From assembly GCF_001613465.1 (NCBI RefSeq), contig NZ_BDCK01000024.1:186001-250000 (forward strand): a DNA stretch of 64,000 bases. The letters run 5' to 3'. Positions 10,721 to 19,193 of the stretch are shown piece after piece (position 1 is the stretch's first letter; the number at the start of each line of letters is the position of its first letter). This DNA is from Nocardia niwae NBRC 108934 = DSM 45340 (GTDB lineage Bacteria; Actinomycetota; Actinomycetes; Mycobacteriales; Mycobacteriaceae). The translations under genes were made by a program, and so were the position numbers. The notes under the pieces are model-generated. The model was not told the DNA's origin and ran no database searches. It saw only the letters and a program-made list of their open reading frames with translations.

Positions 10721-11660
10721 TCGCGCGACCTGGGTCCTGGCCTCGGTGAGCGCCGTGTGGGGAGCCAGCTATACGGTCACCGGCTGGGGTCTGCGTGAAC
10801 TGGACGTAGTGACCTTCAACGCGATCCGCTTCACCGCAGCCGCGCCGCTGCTACTGGCGCTCGTGCTCGCCGTGGAGGGCAGGCCCGTCATCGCACGCCT
10901 GTGGTGGCCGCGCCTGGCGCTGTCGGCCGGGATCGGCATCGTGGCATATCAGTTGGCCTTCAGCGCCGCCGTCGCGCTCACCACGGTGACCGAGTCCGCC
11001 ATTCTGATCGCGCTGTCGCCGTTCTGGACCGCGGTGCTGGCCCGGCTGGCCGGTGAGCCCGTCCGCGCTCCCGTGCTGACCGCCGCCTGCGTGGCGATGG
11101 CCGGTGTGATCCTGGTCGTCCTCGGTCGCGGCGCGGGCCACTCCGCATCGAACCGCGCGCTCGGCGACCTGGCCGCCTTGGTCGCGTCCGCGCTGTGGGG
11201 CGCCTACCCGGTCGTCACCCGTCCTCTGCTGGACGACCACAGTCCCCTCCGGGTGACAGCGTGGACTTCGGCGATCGGCGCCGCGCTGCTGCTGCCCGCG
11301 GCGGCCGCACCGGCGCTAGCGCACGATCTGCCGACGTTTTCCGGGACAACCACGCTCTCGCTGGTCTTTTCCGTGCTGGGGGTGACCGTTTACGGCCTCG
11401 TTGCGTGGTACTGGGGGGTGCGGCGGGTGGGGTCGGCGCAAACGATGGTCTTCATGTTCGCGGTGCCGGTGGCGGCGGCGGTGTTCGCCGTGATGTCCGG
11501 CACCGAACGTGTCACCGGGCTGCAGATCGCCGGGGCGGGCCTCGTGCTCGCCGCACTGACCTACAGCCAACGCAATGCGGAAGTCCACGACGCAGGAGTA
11601 GCACATGACGGTTACCACGACCTCGATCACCCTGGAACGCGCGACGCTCATCGTCGGTGA
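10710..11660 (+). CDS. EamA/DMT-family transporter
   Basis: A 316-residue membrane protein with ten predicted helices arranged as two EamA repeats (WGASYTVTGWGL near the start, ALWGAYPVVTRPLL in the middle). Such proteins usually export metabolites or amino acids. The GTG start lies inside the end of the oxidase gene, and the 3' end runs 56 bases into the HbpS-like gene. This tight packing points to one operon and a shared substrate. Confidence 0.85.
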   Translation: MRLDRATWVLASVSAVWGASYTVTGWGLRELDVVTFNAIRFTAAAPLLLALVLAVEGRPVIARLWWPRLALSAGIGIVAYQLAFSAAVALTTVTESAILIALSPFWTAVLARLAGEPVRAPVLTAACVAMAGVILVVLGRGAGHSASNRALGDLAALVASALWGAYPVVTRPLLDDHSPLRVTAWTSAIGAALLLPAAAAPALAHDLPTFSGTTTLSLVFSVLGVTVYGLVAWYWGVRRVGSAQTMVFMFAVPVAAAVFAVMSGTERVTGLQIAGAGLVLAALTYSQRNAEVHDAGVAHDGYHDLDHPGTRDAHRR

Positions 11661-12057
11661 GGCGCTGGCCTACGGTTCCGCGCACGGATTCGACCCGCTG
11701 ACGGTGGCGGTGCTCGATCCCGGCGGCCATCTCGTCGCGTTACAACGCCAGGACGGCTCCGGCATCCTGCGACCGCAGATCGCGATCGCCAAGGCTTGGG
11801 GCGTGCTCGGTCTCGGCGTCTCCAACCGCGAGATCGCCCGGCGTGCGGCGGCCGCGCCGACCTTCTTCACGTCGGTCGCCGCACTCGCCGAAGGACGCAT
11901 CCTCGATGTGCCCGGCGGCGTCTTCATCCGGGACACGACGGGCGGGATTCTCGGCTCGGTCGGCGCGACGGGGGCCGCGACATCGGTGGAGGACGAACGC
12001 GCCGCCGTAGCGGGTATCGAGGCCGCCGGTCTGCTCGCCGACACAGGAGAGGTGTAG
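11605..12057 (+). CDS. GlcG/HbpS-like haem-binding family protein
   Basis: This 150-residue protein matches the HbpS/GlcG (DUF336) fold. It has LTVAVLDPGGHLVALQRQDG, then AIAKAWGVLGLG, PTFFTSVAAL and PGGVFIRDTTGGILGSVGATG. There is no signal peptide. Family members bind haem or act as oxidative-stress sensors or enzyme accessories, so a link to peroxide made by the upstream oxidase is plausible but inferred. The start lies inside the EamA gene. Confidence 0.85.
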   Translation: MTVTTTSITLERATLIVGEALAYGSAHGFDPLTVAVLDPGGHLVALQRQDGSGILRPQIAIAKAWGVLGLGVSNREIARRAAAAPTFFTSVAALAEGRILDVPGGVFIRDTTGGILGSVGATGAATSVEDERAAVAGIEAAGLLADTGEV

Positions 12058-12557
12058 ACCGACGATGCCCCATCCGAAACCCGCACAGCGTTGCACCTCC
12101 ACCGCGGCGGTACGAAGGGTACAGAGTTCAACGGCCGCGGGCCGAGCGCCGATCGACTGTCCGAGCAGCGACAATCAGCAAACCGACCGGAAACGCCGTA
12201 GTCGCCCGAGATTCCGCTGACACCGGGATCTCGCTGGCGCGGCCGCGGCGCCGGGCCGCCCGAGCAGGTCGCCGCACACCGGGCAGCTGTATCCCGCAGA
12301 GCCGACCGGCGTGGAGCGCGGTCGTGAGCGGGATGCGACTCCGCCTGTACGGGCTGGATCCATTCGGCGCGGACCGGGTGCGCTCTCCGGGGTGAACACA
12401 CATGGCTTCCGTAGCCGTGACGAGACGCCTATTCGGGTGAGGCCGTGCCCCGACGAACTCTCACGACTTCGCGCGGTTGGACGGCCGCCGATATATGAGT
12501 GCCTCGAGCCGACGGAGCACGGCTCCCTATCGCCGGAAGCCACATGAGCCGTCGAGT
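12058..12557. other. 500-base stretch without a convincing gene
   Basis: This gap lies between the convergent ends of the HbpS-like gene and recX. Six-frame reading gives only Arg/Pro-rich open frames with no start signal. A short minus-strand stretch near 12236-12290 reads GYSCPVCGDLLGRP, like one zinc knuckle, but no flanking homology supports a gene. No strong terminator hairpin is visible. Confidence 0.6.
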
Positions 12558-13439
12558 TCAATCGATGGAGCCGTCGAGGTCGCCTTCGATCCCCCGCTCC
12601 GCCAATTCGGCCTTGACCACCCGATACGCTGTGGACTGATCGTAACCACGGCGGGCGAGCATGCCGACGAGGCGGCGAATCCTCTTGTCCCGGTCCAGTT
12701 CTCGCGGCAGCGAGCGCAGTTTGCGGCGGACCAGCTCGGCGGCGCGGGCTTCCTCGTCGTCGGTGCTGATGGCGTCGAGGGCGGCCGCGGCGTCCGACTG
12801 CGCGACCCCCTTGCGCCGCAGTTCCTGTGCGAGCGCCTGCTTGCCTTTGCCGGAGAAGGTGTGGCGGGAGTGCACCCATTGCTCGGCGAAGGCGGCATCG
12901 TCGATGAGACCCACTTCGCCGAGGCGGTCGAGCGCTCGTTCGCTCACCTCGGGCGTGTACCCCTTGGCGGCCAGACGCTGAGCCAGCTCCGCTCGGCTGC
13001 GGGCACGGACGGCGAGCAAGCGGAGACACGCCTCCTTCGCCTGCTCGACCGTCCCGCCTTCGGATCCGGCCGCCACCGGATCCGCCGACCGGCCTTCGGA
13101 CCGGCCGGAGTCGGCCGAGGACGACCCGGGAAACCCCCGCGCTCCTCGACGCCCCCGGCGGGACCCAGCCGGACGCGCCCGCTGCGGATCGGACGCATCC
13201 GGCCGAGTTCCCATGGTGTCCGGCGCAACCGAACCACCTTCGGCTCTCCGGACGAGTTCGGAATCCTGTCCACGCGACCGGACGCCGTCCGGCGAACCGG
13301 AGCCGGAGAGGAGTTCCTCCAGCCGGCGCCGCATCTCCTGTACCGCGTCGGCCCGTGGCTGCCCGGAATCAGCCGGAGCCGTTCCGGGCGAGCGCCGGTT
13401 CGTCGGCTCAGAAATCGGCGGGCACCTCCGCGGCCGCAT
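12558..13439 (-). CDS. recX: RecA regulator RecX, long N-terminal extension
   Basis: RecX binds the RecA filament and limits its activity. The last 165 residues are clearly RecX: AKEACLRLLAVRARSRAELAQRLAAKGY, then LIDDAAFAEQWVHSR and LRRKGVAQSDAAAAL, then a third helical repeat with ARRGYDQSTAYRVVKAEL. The frame stays open for about 110 Arg/Ser/Pro-rich residues upstream, starting 32 bases inside recA. The true start is uncertain: ATGs at 13439, 13334 and 13214 all lack a well-placed ribosome site. Co-transcription with recA is expected. Confidence 0.88.
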   Translation of the reverse strand: MRPRRCPPISEPTNRRSPGTAPADSGQPRADAVQEMRRRLEELLSGSGSPDGVRSRGQDSELVRRAEGGSVAPDTMGTRPDASDPQRARPAGSRRGRRGARGFPGSSSADSGRSEGRSADPVAAGSEGGTVEQAKEACLRLLAVRARSRAELAQRLAAKGYTPEVSERALDRLGEVGLIDDAAFAEQWVHSRHTFSGKGKQALAQELRRKGVAQSDAAAALDAISTDDEEARAAELVRRKLRSLPRELDRDKRIRRLVGMLARRGYDQSTAYRVVKAELAERGIEGDLDGSID

Positions 13440-14451
13440 CGGCCGTCACATCGGCGCCGATGCCGAGCTTCTCCTTGATCTTCTTCTCGATCTCGTCGCG
13501 GACGTCGACGTTCTCCAGCAGGAACTTGCGGGCGTTCTCCTTGCCCTGACCGAGCTGATCGCCCTCGTAGGTGTACCAGGAGCCGGACTTACGGATGAAG
13601 CCCTGCTCGACGCCCATGTCGATGAGCGAGCCCTCCTTGGAGATACCGTGCCCGTAGAGGATGTCGAACTCGGCCTGCTTGAACGGCGGGGAAACCTTGT
13701 TCTTCACGACCTTCACGCGGGTGCGGTTGCCCACCGCATCGCTGCCGTCCTTGAGCGTCTCGATGCGGCGCACGTCCAGGCGCACCGACGCGTAGAACTT
13801 CAGCGCCTTGCCACCGGTGGTGGTCTCCGGCGAGCCGAACATCACGCCGATCTTTTCGCGCAGCTGGTTGATGAAGATCGCGGTGGTCCCGGAATTGTTC
13901 AGCGCGCTGGTCATCTTGCGCAACGCCTGGCTCATCAGGCGGGCCTGCAGACCGACGTGGCTGTCGCCCATCTCGCCCTCGATCTCGGCGCGCGGCACCA
14001 GCGCGGCCACCGAGTCGATGACGATGATGTCGATGGCGCCGGAGCGCACCAGCATGTCGGCGATCTCCAGCGCCTGCTCACCCGTATCGGGCTGGGAGAC
14101 CAGCAGCGCGTCGGTGTCGACCCCCAGCTTGCGGGCGTAGTCCGGATCGAGCGCGTGCTCGGCGTCGATGAACGCCGCCACCCCGCCCGCGGCCTGTGCG
14201 TTGGCCACCGCGTGCAGCGCCACGGTGGTCTTACCCGAGGATTCCGGGCCGTAGATCTCGACGACGCGGCCGCGCGGCAGGCCGCCGATGCCCAGCGCCA
14301 CATCGAGCGCGATGGAACCGGTGGGGATCACCGAAATGGGCTGGCGCGCCTCCTCGCCGAGGCGCATGACGGCGCCCTTGCCGAAGCTCTTCTCCACCTG
14401 GGCCAGCGCGAGCTCGAGCGCCTTGTCCCGGTCGTAAGCCTGTGGTGCCAT
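13408..14451 (-). CDS. recA: Recombinase RecA
   Basis: RecA forms the ATP-dependent strand-exchange filament and triggers LexA self-cleavage. The 347-residue protein has the full canonical sequence: KALELALAQVEKSFGKGAVMRLG at the start, Walker A GPESSGKT, Walker B IIVIDSVAALVP, and the L2 region with FINQLREKIGVMFGSPETTTGG. No intein is present, unlike in M. tuberculosis. The ATG is preceded by GGGGATCAGGAC. Both a LexA box and a PafBC-type promoter lie upstream, so induction by DNA damage is expected by two routes. Confidence 0.98.
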   Translation of the reverse strand: MAPQAYDRDKALELALAQVEKSFGKGAVMRLGEEARQPISVIPTGSIALDVALGIGGLPRGRVVEIYGPESSGKTTVALHAVANAQAAGGVAAFIDAEHALDPDYARKLGVDTDALLVSQPDTGEQALEIADMLVRSGAIDIIVIDSVAALVPRAEIEGEMGDSHVGLQARLMSQALRKMTSALNNSGTTAIFINQLREKIGVMFGSPETTTGGKALKFYASVRLDVRRIETLKDGSDAVGNRTRVKVVKNKVSPPFKQAEFDILYGHGISKEGSLIDMGVEQGFIRKSGSWYTYEGDQLGQGKENARKFLLENVDVRDEIEKKIKEKLGIGADVTADAAAEVPADF

Positions 14452-14500
14452 GTCCTGATCCCCTTTTCGACGGGTAAGTCTCGTTCTGTGGTTGGCGCCT

Positions 14501-14523
14501 ACAGTAGAGCGCGGCACCGACAA
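14501..14523 (-). promoter_or_regulatory. PafBC-type (RecA-NDp) promoter of recA
   Basis: Read on the minus strand, the sequence is TTGTCGGTG-N8-TACTGT. It matches the mycobacterial LexA-independent DNA-damage promoter consensus TTGTCRGTG-N8-TANNNT without mismatch. It sits 50-72 bases upstream of the recA start. Confidence 0.85.
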
Positions 14524-14542
14524 GTTCTGGCGACCAGACTAG

Positions 14543-14558
14543 ACGAACAGGTGTTCGA
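14543..14558 (-). promoter_or_regulatory. LexA (SOS) box of recA
   Basis: ACGAAC-AGGT-GTTCGA matches the actinobacterial SOS box TCGAACNNNNGTTCGA with one mismatch. It lies about 92 bases before the recA ATG and just upstream of the PafBC-type promoter, as in mycobacterial recA. Confidence 0.85.
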
Positions 14559-14609
14559 GTCAAGCGACGCGCCAAGCGCCCGGCACCGTTCTCGGCCAAC
14601 GCCGCGCGA

Positions 14610-15632
14610 TCAGGGCACCAGCGCGATCCGGTCGGTGTCCAGCAGCGTCTGCGCCTGCTTGAGCACACGCAGCGACGGCGTCATCTCCACGCCGGTGATC
14701 CCGTCCAGCGCGCCGAGCCGCTCGGTCACATACCGGTAGAGATCCGCGGTGTCGCGGCAGATGATCGAAGCGAACACGGTGGACGGCCCGGTGGTGGCGG
14801 CGACGAAGACGATTTCCGGATGCGTGGCCATCGCCCGCCCGACGGCGTCCAGGTCGGCGGGACGCACGCGCAGCCACAGCGCGCCGCGCACGTTGTACCC
14901 CATCCGCTCGATCGCGAAATCGACGTCGAAGTACAGCACGCCCGCCGCGGTCAGCTCGGCCATGCGCCGCGCCACACGCGGCGCCGTCCACCCGGTTTCG
15001 GCCGCGAGCTGAGCGTAAGGAGCGCGCCCGTCCCGGCCGAGCAGCGTGAGCATCGCCTCGTCGTCCACCGACAGATCCACCGGCGCATCCGGTCCCGAAT
15101 CCGCAGGCCGGGACCGGGCGGGGCCGAGTTCGTCGAGCTGGGCGGCGGTGAGCAGATGCCGGTAGCGCGGCCACTCCTCGTCGAGCGGGAAACGGTGGAT
15201 GACCTCGTGCGCGGTCAATTCCAGCACTTGCGGGGCGCGCGGCAGGATGTGCAGCAACAGCGCGTCGCGCCGTTCGACCGAACGCGGCCTGCCCACGCAG
15301 GTGACCTCGGACCCGGTGGACAGCAGCGTCACCCAGCTCAGATCCGGGAACCGCGCCAGCGACTCGGCCAGCCGCAACGCTTTGTCCGGCGTCGATTTCA
15401 AGCGCAGCACCCAGCGCGCGTGGCCGAGCGGCACGGCGTTCACCTGCCCGGAGACGTGCAGGATGCCGCGCTGCCGCAGCGCGCGATACCGCCGCGCCAC
15501 CGTCTGCTCGGAGACCCCGAGGATGCCACCCAACCGGGCGAACGGGATCCGGGCGTCGTGGACCAGCCCGTGCACGATCTGCTTGTCCAGCACATCCAAT
15601 CCGGAGGATTCCCTCGGGCCATCATCTCGCAC
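14610..15632 (-). CDS. Lrp/AsnC family regulator with two AsnC units
   Basis: At 340 residues this is about twice the usual AsnC length. An AsnC-type HTH (LDVLDKQIVHGLVHDARI...LGVSEQTVARRYRALRQRGIL) starts the protein. It is followed by a ligand-binding half, a second HTH-like unit (MLTLLGRDGRAPYAQLAAETGWTAPRVARRMAELTAAGVL), and a second effector domain. Such fusions act as amino-acid-responsive regulators. GTG 15632 is the start. It is divergent from the MFS gene by about 100 bases and may control it. Confidence 0.88.
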   Translation of the reverse strand: MRDDGPRESSGLDVLDKQIVHGLVHDARIPFARLGGILGVSEQTVARRYRALRQRGILHVSGQVNAVPLGHARWVLRLKSTPDKALRLAESLARFPDLSWVTLLSTGSEVTCVGRPRSVERRDALLLHILPRAPQVLELTAHEVIHRFPLDEEWPRYRHLLTAAQLDELGPARSRPADSGPDAPVDLSVDDEAMLTLLGRDGRAPYAQLAAETGWTAPRVARRMAELTAAGVLYFDVDFAIERMGYNVRGALWLRVRPADLDAVGRAMATHPEIVFVAATTGPSTVFASIICRDTADLYRYVTERLGALDGITGVEMTPSLRVLKQAQTLLDTDRIALVP

Positions 15633-15730
15633 AGGAGGAATCTAACGCGGATGCCGCTGTGGCTAGGGAGATTGCTCCGATTAACGCACGCTTGGCGTCG
15701 AAATCGTTCGAATCCGCCATGGAGGCCCCC

Positions 15731-17140
15731 GTGAGGAAATGGCTCCCCTTGTTCGCCGCGTGTCTCGGCACGCTGATGCTGCTCATCGACGTCACCATCG
15801 TGAACGTCGCCCTGCCGGACATCGCCGCCGACCTGGACACCGGTTTGTCCGGCTTGCAGTGGGTGGTGGACGGCTATGCCCTGGCGCTGGCCGCGTTGCT
15901 GCTGGTGCTCGGCTCGCTCGCCGACCGGGTCGGCGCGAAACGCGCCTACCTGGCCGGGCTGGTCGTCTTCGCGGTCGCGTCGCTCGGGTGCGGGATCGCC
16001 GAATCCGCGACGGCTCTCGTCGCGGCGCGGGCGCTGCAAGGCATCGGCGGCGCGGCCATGTTCGCCACCACTCTGTCCCTGCTGCACGCGACCTACACCG
16101 GACGCGATCGCGGCGTCGCCTTCGGCGTCTGGGGCGCGGCGTCCGGCGCCGCCGCCGGCATCGGGGTGGTACTCGGCGGCGTCCTCACCGACGCGCTGTC
16201 GTGGCGCTGGATCTTCTTCGTCAACCTGCCCATCGCGGTGCTGGCGATCGGCCTGACCGCCACGGTGTTCCCGCACGCTCGGCAGCGGCTGGACCGAGCC
16301 GTGGATGTGCCCGGCATGATGGCCTTCGCGACCGCGGCCACCGCGGTCACCTACGGCGTCATCCGCGGCGGCGAGCACGGCTGGACGGACGCGGCCGCGG
16401 TGACGGCGTTCGCGCTGGGCGCTGCCGCGGCGATGGTCTTCGTTCTCGTCGAAACACGCAGTTCCGCACCGATGTTTCCGCTGGCACTGCTGCGCAACCG
16501 CGACTTCGGCGCGACCTTGTTCGGCGCGTCCGGGCAGACGTTCGCCGCGTTCGCGAGCAGCCCCCTGATCTCGCTGTGGCTGCAGCAGCAACTACACCTG
16601 TCGCCCCTGCACGCGGGGCTGGCGATGCTGCCCATGGCCGCGACCGCGTTCGTCGTGGCGGGTGTGTTCGGGAGGTTCCTGCACGACGTCGCGCCGAAGT
16701 GGACCATCGGCGCGGGGCTGGTGGTCGTCGGCCTTGGCAGCTGGCTGCTGATGCTCGTCGGCGCCGAGTCCTCCTGGGTCGCGCTGGTCCCCGGATTCGT
16801 GGTGATCGGCATCGGGATCGGCGTCAACGCGCCCGCGCTGGTCTCGGTCGGCATGGCGGCCGTCGCCCCGGAACAGGCCGGCACGGCCGCGGGTGCGGTG
16901 AACACCGCGCGGCAATTGGGCCTGGCGCTCGGCGTCGCGGTGCTCGGCACCGTGTTCCGCGGTGTGGCGACCGGTGAGCAGCCGATGACCCTGCCGCACT
17001 TCGTCGCGGGACTAGACGCGGCGTTCGGCGTCGCCGCCGCGGTGGGCATCGGATTCGGGGTGATCTCGTTCGCGCTGTTCCCCCGGCGCGGCGCGAATGC
17101 CGGATCGTCCCAGACCCCGCGGCAGGCCGTCGCCGCCTGA
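15731..17140 (+). CDS. MFS drug exporter, DHA2 (14-helix) type
   Basis: About 469 residues with 14 predicted membrane helices. The family motifs are DVTIVNVALPDIAADL in helix 1, GSLADRVGAKRAYLAGL (motif A) and the helix-5 motif GAASGAAAGIGVVLGG. These mark proton-driven multidrug exporters such as EmrB/QacA types. GTG 15731 is chosen because GGAGG at 15721 is 5 bases away. In-frame starts at 15659 and 15719 have no ribosome site. The divergent AsnC regulator may be its controller. Confidence 0.88.
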   Translation: MRKWLPLFAACLGTLMLLIDVTIVNVALPDIAADLDTGLSGLQWVVDGYALALAALLLVLGSLADRVGAKRAYLAGLVVFAVASLGCGIAESATALVAARALQGIGGAAMFATTLSLLHATYTGRDRGVAFGVWGAASGAAAGIGVVLGGVLTDALSWRWIFFVNLPIAVLAIGLTATVFPHARQRLDRAVDVPGMMAFATAATAVTYGVIRGGEHGWTDAAAVTAFALGAAAAMVFVLVETRSSAPMFPLALLRNRDFGATLFGASGQTFAAFASSPLISLWLQQQLHLSPLHAGLAMLPMAATAFVVAGVFGRFLHDVAPKWTIGAGLVVVGLGSWLLMLVGAESSWVALVPGFVVIGIGIGVNAPALVSVGMAAVAPEQAGTAAGAVNTARQLGLALGVAVLGTVFRGVATGEQPMTLPHFVAGLDAAFGVAAAVGIGFGVISFALFPRRGANAGSSQTPRQAVAA

Positions 17141-17157
17141 CCGCGATCCGGCACACG

Positions 17158-17189
17158 AGACGGCGGCGTCCGGCTGGGCGCCGCCGTCT
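17158..17189. terminator. Bidirectional hairpin terminator
   Basis: An 11-bp perfect stem (AGACGGCGGCG/CGCCGCCGTCT) with a 10-base loop lies between the convergent ends of the MFS gene and the DUF1348 gene. Confidence 0.7.
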
Positions 17190-17217
17190 GCTGTGGTCGC
17201 ACGGTCCCGGGAGCGCT

Positions 17218-17667
17218 CTACCGCTGCGGCAGCACCGACACGTCACCCGGATCGCGCGGCCCGAAGATGCGCCGCTCGGATTCCTCGATCGGCACATCGT
17301 TGATGCTGGCCTCGCGCCGCGACATCAGGCCGTCCGGGGCGAACTCCCACTGCTCGTTGCCGTAGCTGCGGAACCACCGGCCGGACTCGTCGTGCCATTC
17401 GTACTGGAAGCGCACGGCGATGCGGTTGCCGTCGAAGGCCCACAGATCCTTGCGCAGCGCGTAGCCGTTCTCGACTGACCATTTCCTGGTGAGGAACTCG
17501 ACGATGGCGTCGCGACCGGTGAAGAACTCATCGCGGTTGCGCCACACCGAGTCTTCGGTGTAGGCGGCGGCGACTCGCTCCGGATCGCGGGTGTTCCAGG
17601 CGTTTTCGGCAGCTCGCACCTTCGCCTCGGCGGATTCCGCGTCGAACGGGGGTAACGGAGGTCGCAT
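17218..17667 (-). CDS. DUF1348 / NTF2-like protein
   Basis: A 149-residue protein of the nuclear-transport-factor-2 fold. The motifs are AENAWNTRDPERVAAAYTEDSVWRNR, FLTRKWSVENGYALRKDLWAF and RFQYEWHDESGRWFRSYGNEQWEF, all typical of DUF1348. Members are small cytoplasmic proteins of unknown activity. It lies 22 bases downstream of the PPOX gene on the same strand and is probably co-transcribed with it. Confidence 0.88.
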   Translation of the reverse strand: MRPPLPPFDAESAEAKVRAAENAWNTRDPERVAAAYTEDSVWRNRDEFFTGRDAIVEFLTRKWSVENGYALRKDLWAFDGNRIAVRFQYEWHDESGRWFRSYGNEQWEFAPDGLMSRREASINDVPIEESERRIFGPRDPGDVSVLPQR

Positions 17668-17689
17668 GGATGGCTCCTTTCTCGAAGTT

Positions 17690-18577
17690 TCAGGGATTGA
17701 CGGGCGAGAGCTCGGCAGGCCCCCACCGCAGCGCTCCTCCGGGCCGCTCGACTACCTCCTCGACGGTGAAATCGAGGGAGCATTGCGCGCCTGCGGCGAA
17801 GGTCTCGGGGGTCCAGAGCAATTCTGCGGTGCCGGTGAGCTGCAACGCGGCTCCCGTGGACCAATCCGGGACCAGAATCCCGCAGCGGGGATCGACCTCG
17901 AGGTTGCCGAGCGTCATGAACATCGAATTGCCCCGATAGTCCGGCCAGCGCAGCCGCGTGGGCGAAAGCACCTGCAGGAAACCGGGGTTCCCACCCCGGT
18001 GCGAGGCGTCGGCGTTGCCCGCCGCGTCCGCGGTGGCGACGAAGAACGTGTCGGCCGCCGCTATCGCGGCCCGCTGGTCCGCGTCGAGTTCGACGCCGCG
18101 ACGCACCGCCACTGATTCGGCCTCGGGCGCATAGCTCTCGATATCGCGCCGCGAGATGTACTTAGGGCAGTTCGAATACACCTGATCGGTGACGATGCGC
18201 AGGCCCGCGCCCTCCGGCGTCGACCTGCCGTTGACCCGCATCCGTCTGCGCCGCTGCGGCTGCAGGGCGATCATGCCGACGCGGCAGTGACGCGTCAGCG
18301 CTTCGTGCAGCGGATCGGCGGCGGCGGGCGTGGTCTCGACCGTGATCGTCCGGTCGTCCGCCGCCCGGACGAAACCCGGCGGCCCGACCAGCTCGCTCGC
18401 CCACAGCCTGCCCGCCGCGTCGGCGGCGGCGAGCACCACCATCCGCTGTTCGGCCAGGAAGCCCGCGGCGACCGCCGGGATGTCGGGACGGATCATGCGA
18501 CCGACCCGTTCGGCGATGTCCGCCTGCCCCATCCGGCGCTGGACGGCGACCTCCCCGCGGTGAAACGTCTCCCGCAC
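17690..18577 (-). CDS. Pyridoxamine 5'-phosphate oxidase-family flavin-binding protein
   Basis: A 295-residue split-barrel protein. The first half carries QADIAERVGRMIRPDIP and AADAAGRLWASELVGPPGFV. The second carries FFVATADAAGNADASHRGGNPGFLQVL and MFMTLGNLEVDPRCGILVPDW, which resemble the flavin site of PPOX oxidoreductases. The substrate is unknown. GTG 18577 has GAAGGGAG 5 bases upstream. The frame is open further 5' but overlaps the VOC gene. It belongs to a VOC-PPOX-DUF1348 operon. Confidence 0.87.
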   Translation of the reverse strand: MRETFHRGEVAVQRRMGQADIAERVGRMIRPDIPAVAAGFLAEQRMVVLAAADAAGRLWASELVGPPGFVRAADDRTITVETTPAAADPLHEALTRHCRVGMIALQPQRRRRMRVNGRSTPEGAGLRIVTDQVYSNCPKYISRRDIESYAPEAESVAVRRGVELDADQRAAIAAADTFFVATADAAGNADASHRGGNPGFLQVLSPTRLRWPDYRGNSMFMTLGNLEVDPRCGILVPDWSTGAALQLTGTAELLWTPETFAAGAQCSLDFTVEEVVERPGGALRWGPAELSPVNP

Positions 18578-18608
18578 GATGGCTCCCTTCGTTGCGCTGA
18601 CGACCCGA

Positions 18609-19070
18609 TCAGAAGAAGCCGCAGGTGGGTGCGGCGCCGCTGGGCGCGGGAGCGGTTTCGGCTCCGCTGGGCGCGTAGACCTCCAGCCGGATGCCGTCGG
18701 GATCGCTGAAGAAGATCCCGCCGGAGGCCACGCCCTCGCCGTGCGCCACCACCCCGTCGTGCGCGAAGGCGACCGAGAGTTCACGCAGCACGCGTTCCAC
18801 CGCGCGTACCTGGTCGATGCTGTCCACCTGGAACGAAAGGTGATGCAGTCCGGGAGTGTCGGTGGAGAACGCGCCGTCGCTCTGCTCCCACAGTGTGACG
18901 ACCAGTTTGCCGTCCGAGCCGAGAAAGGCCCACCGGCGCTGGTCGTCGGCGCTCGCGGCGAGCTGGTCGAAGCCGAGCGCCCGGCGATAGAAGTCCACCG
19001 AGCGATCCAGGTCCGAGACGTTCAGTCCGACGTGCCCGGTGGCGAGCCGAGGCGCGGCGATCGTGGTCAT
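18609..19070 (-). CDS. VOC-superfamily (glyoxalase/dioxygenase) protein
   Basis: A 153-residue vicinal-oxygen-chelate protein with two beta-alpha-beta-beta-beta units. Candidate metal ligands are His in GHVGLNVSDLDRSVDFY, His in LHHLSFQVDS and Glu in DPDGIRLEVYAP. It could be a glyoxalase-type isomerase or a resistance or detoxification protein. The substrate cannot be assigned. It is first in a three-gene operon read away from the CGNR regulator. Confidence 0.88.
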   Translation of the reverse strand: MTTIAAPRLATGHVGLNVSDLDRSVDFYRRALGFDQLAASADDQRRWAFLGSDGKLVVTLWEQSDGAFSTDTPGLHHLSFQVDSIDQVRAVERVLRELSVAFAHDGVVAHGEGVASGGIFFSDPDGIRLEVYAPSGAETAPAPSGAAPTCGFF

Positions 19071-19093
19071 GATGATTCCTCCTCGAAATACTT

Positions 19094-19110
19094 AACCGTA
19101 TTATACGGTT
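19094..19110. promoter_or_regulatory. Palindromic operator between the VOC operon and the CGNR gene
   Basis: A perfect 8-bp inverted repeat with one central base, AACCGTAT-T-ATACGGTT, lies 24-40 bases upstream of the VOC ATG in an AT-rich divergent promoter region. This is the layout of an operator for a dimeric regulator. The adjacent CGNR gene product is the obvious candidate, but that is inference. Confidence 0.65.
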
Positions 19111-19179
19111 TCACTGGTTAGAACATACGGACGTCACACCCCGCGTGTCAACCATCGAAATTAGTTTCAACAGTTAGAA
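19109..19179. repeat. Two direct repeats, TTTCANNNGTTAGAA
   Basis: Copies at 19109-19123 and 19165-19179 match at 12 of 15 positions and sit 56 bases apart. The first overlaps the palindrome and the second lies just before the CGNR ribosome site. They may be regulator half-sites or repeated promoter elements. Confidence 0.5.
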
Positions 19180-19193
19180 AGGAGGTGACCGGC

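Noticed and set aside
12236..12290. Possible zinc-knuckle protein (CPVCGDLLGRP) on the minus strand
   Set aside because: Only one Cys pair is present, there is no start signal, and the flanking residues are Arg/Ala/Pro noise.
13408..14451. Intein in recA, as in M. tuberculosis
   Set aside because: The reading frame is uninterrupted and of standard length (347 residues), with no splicing motifs.
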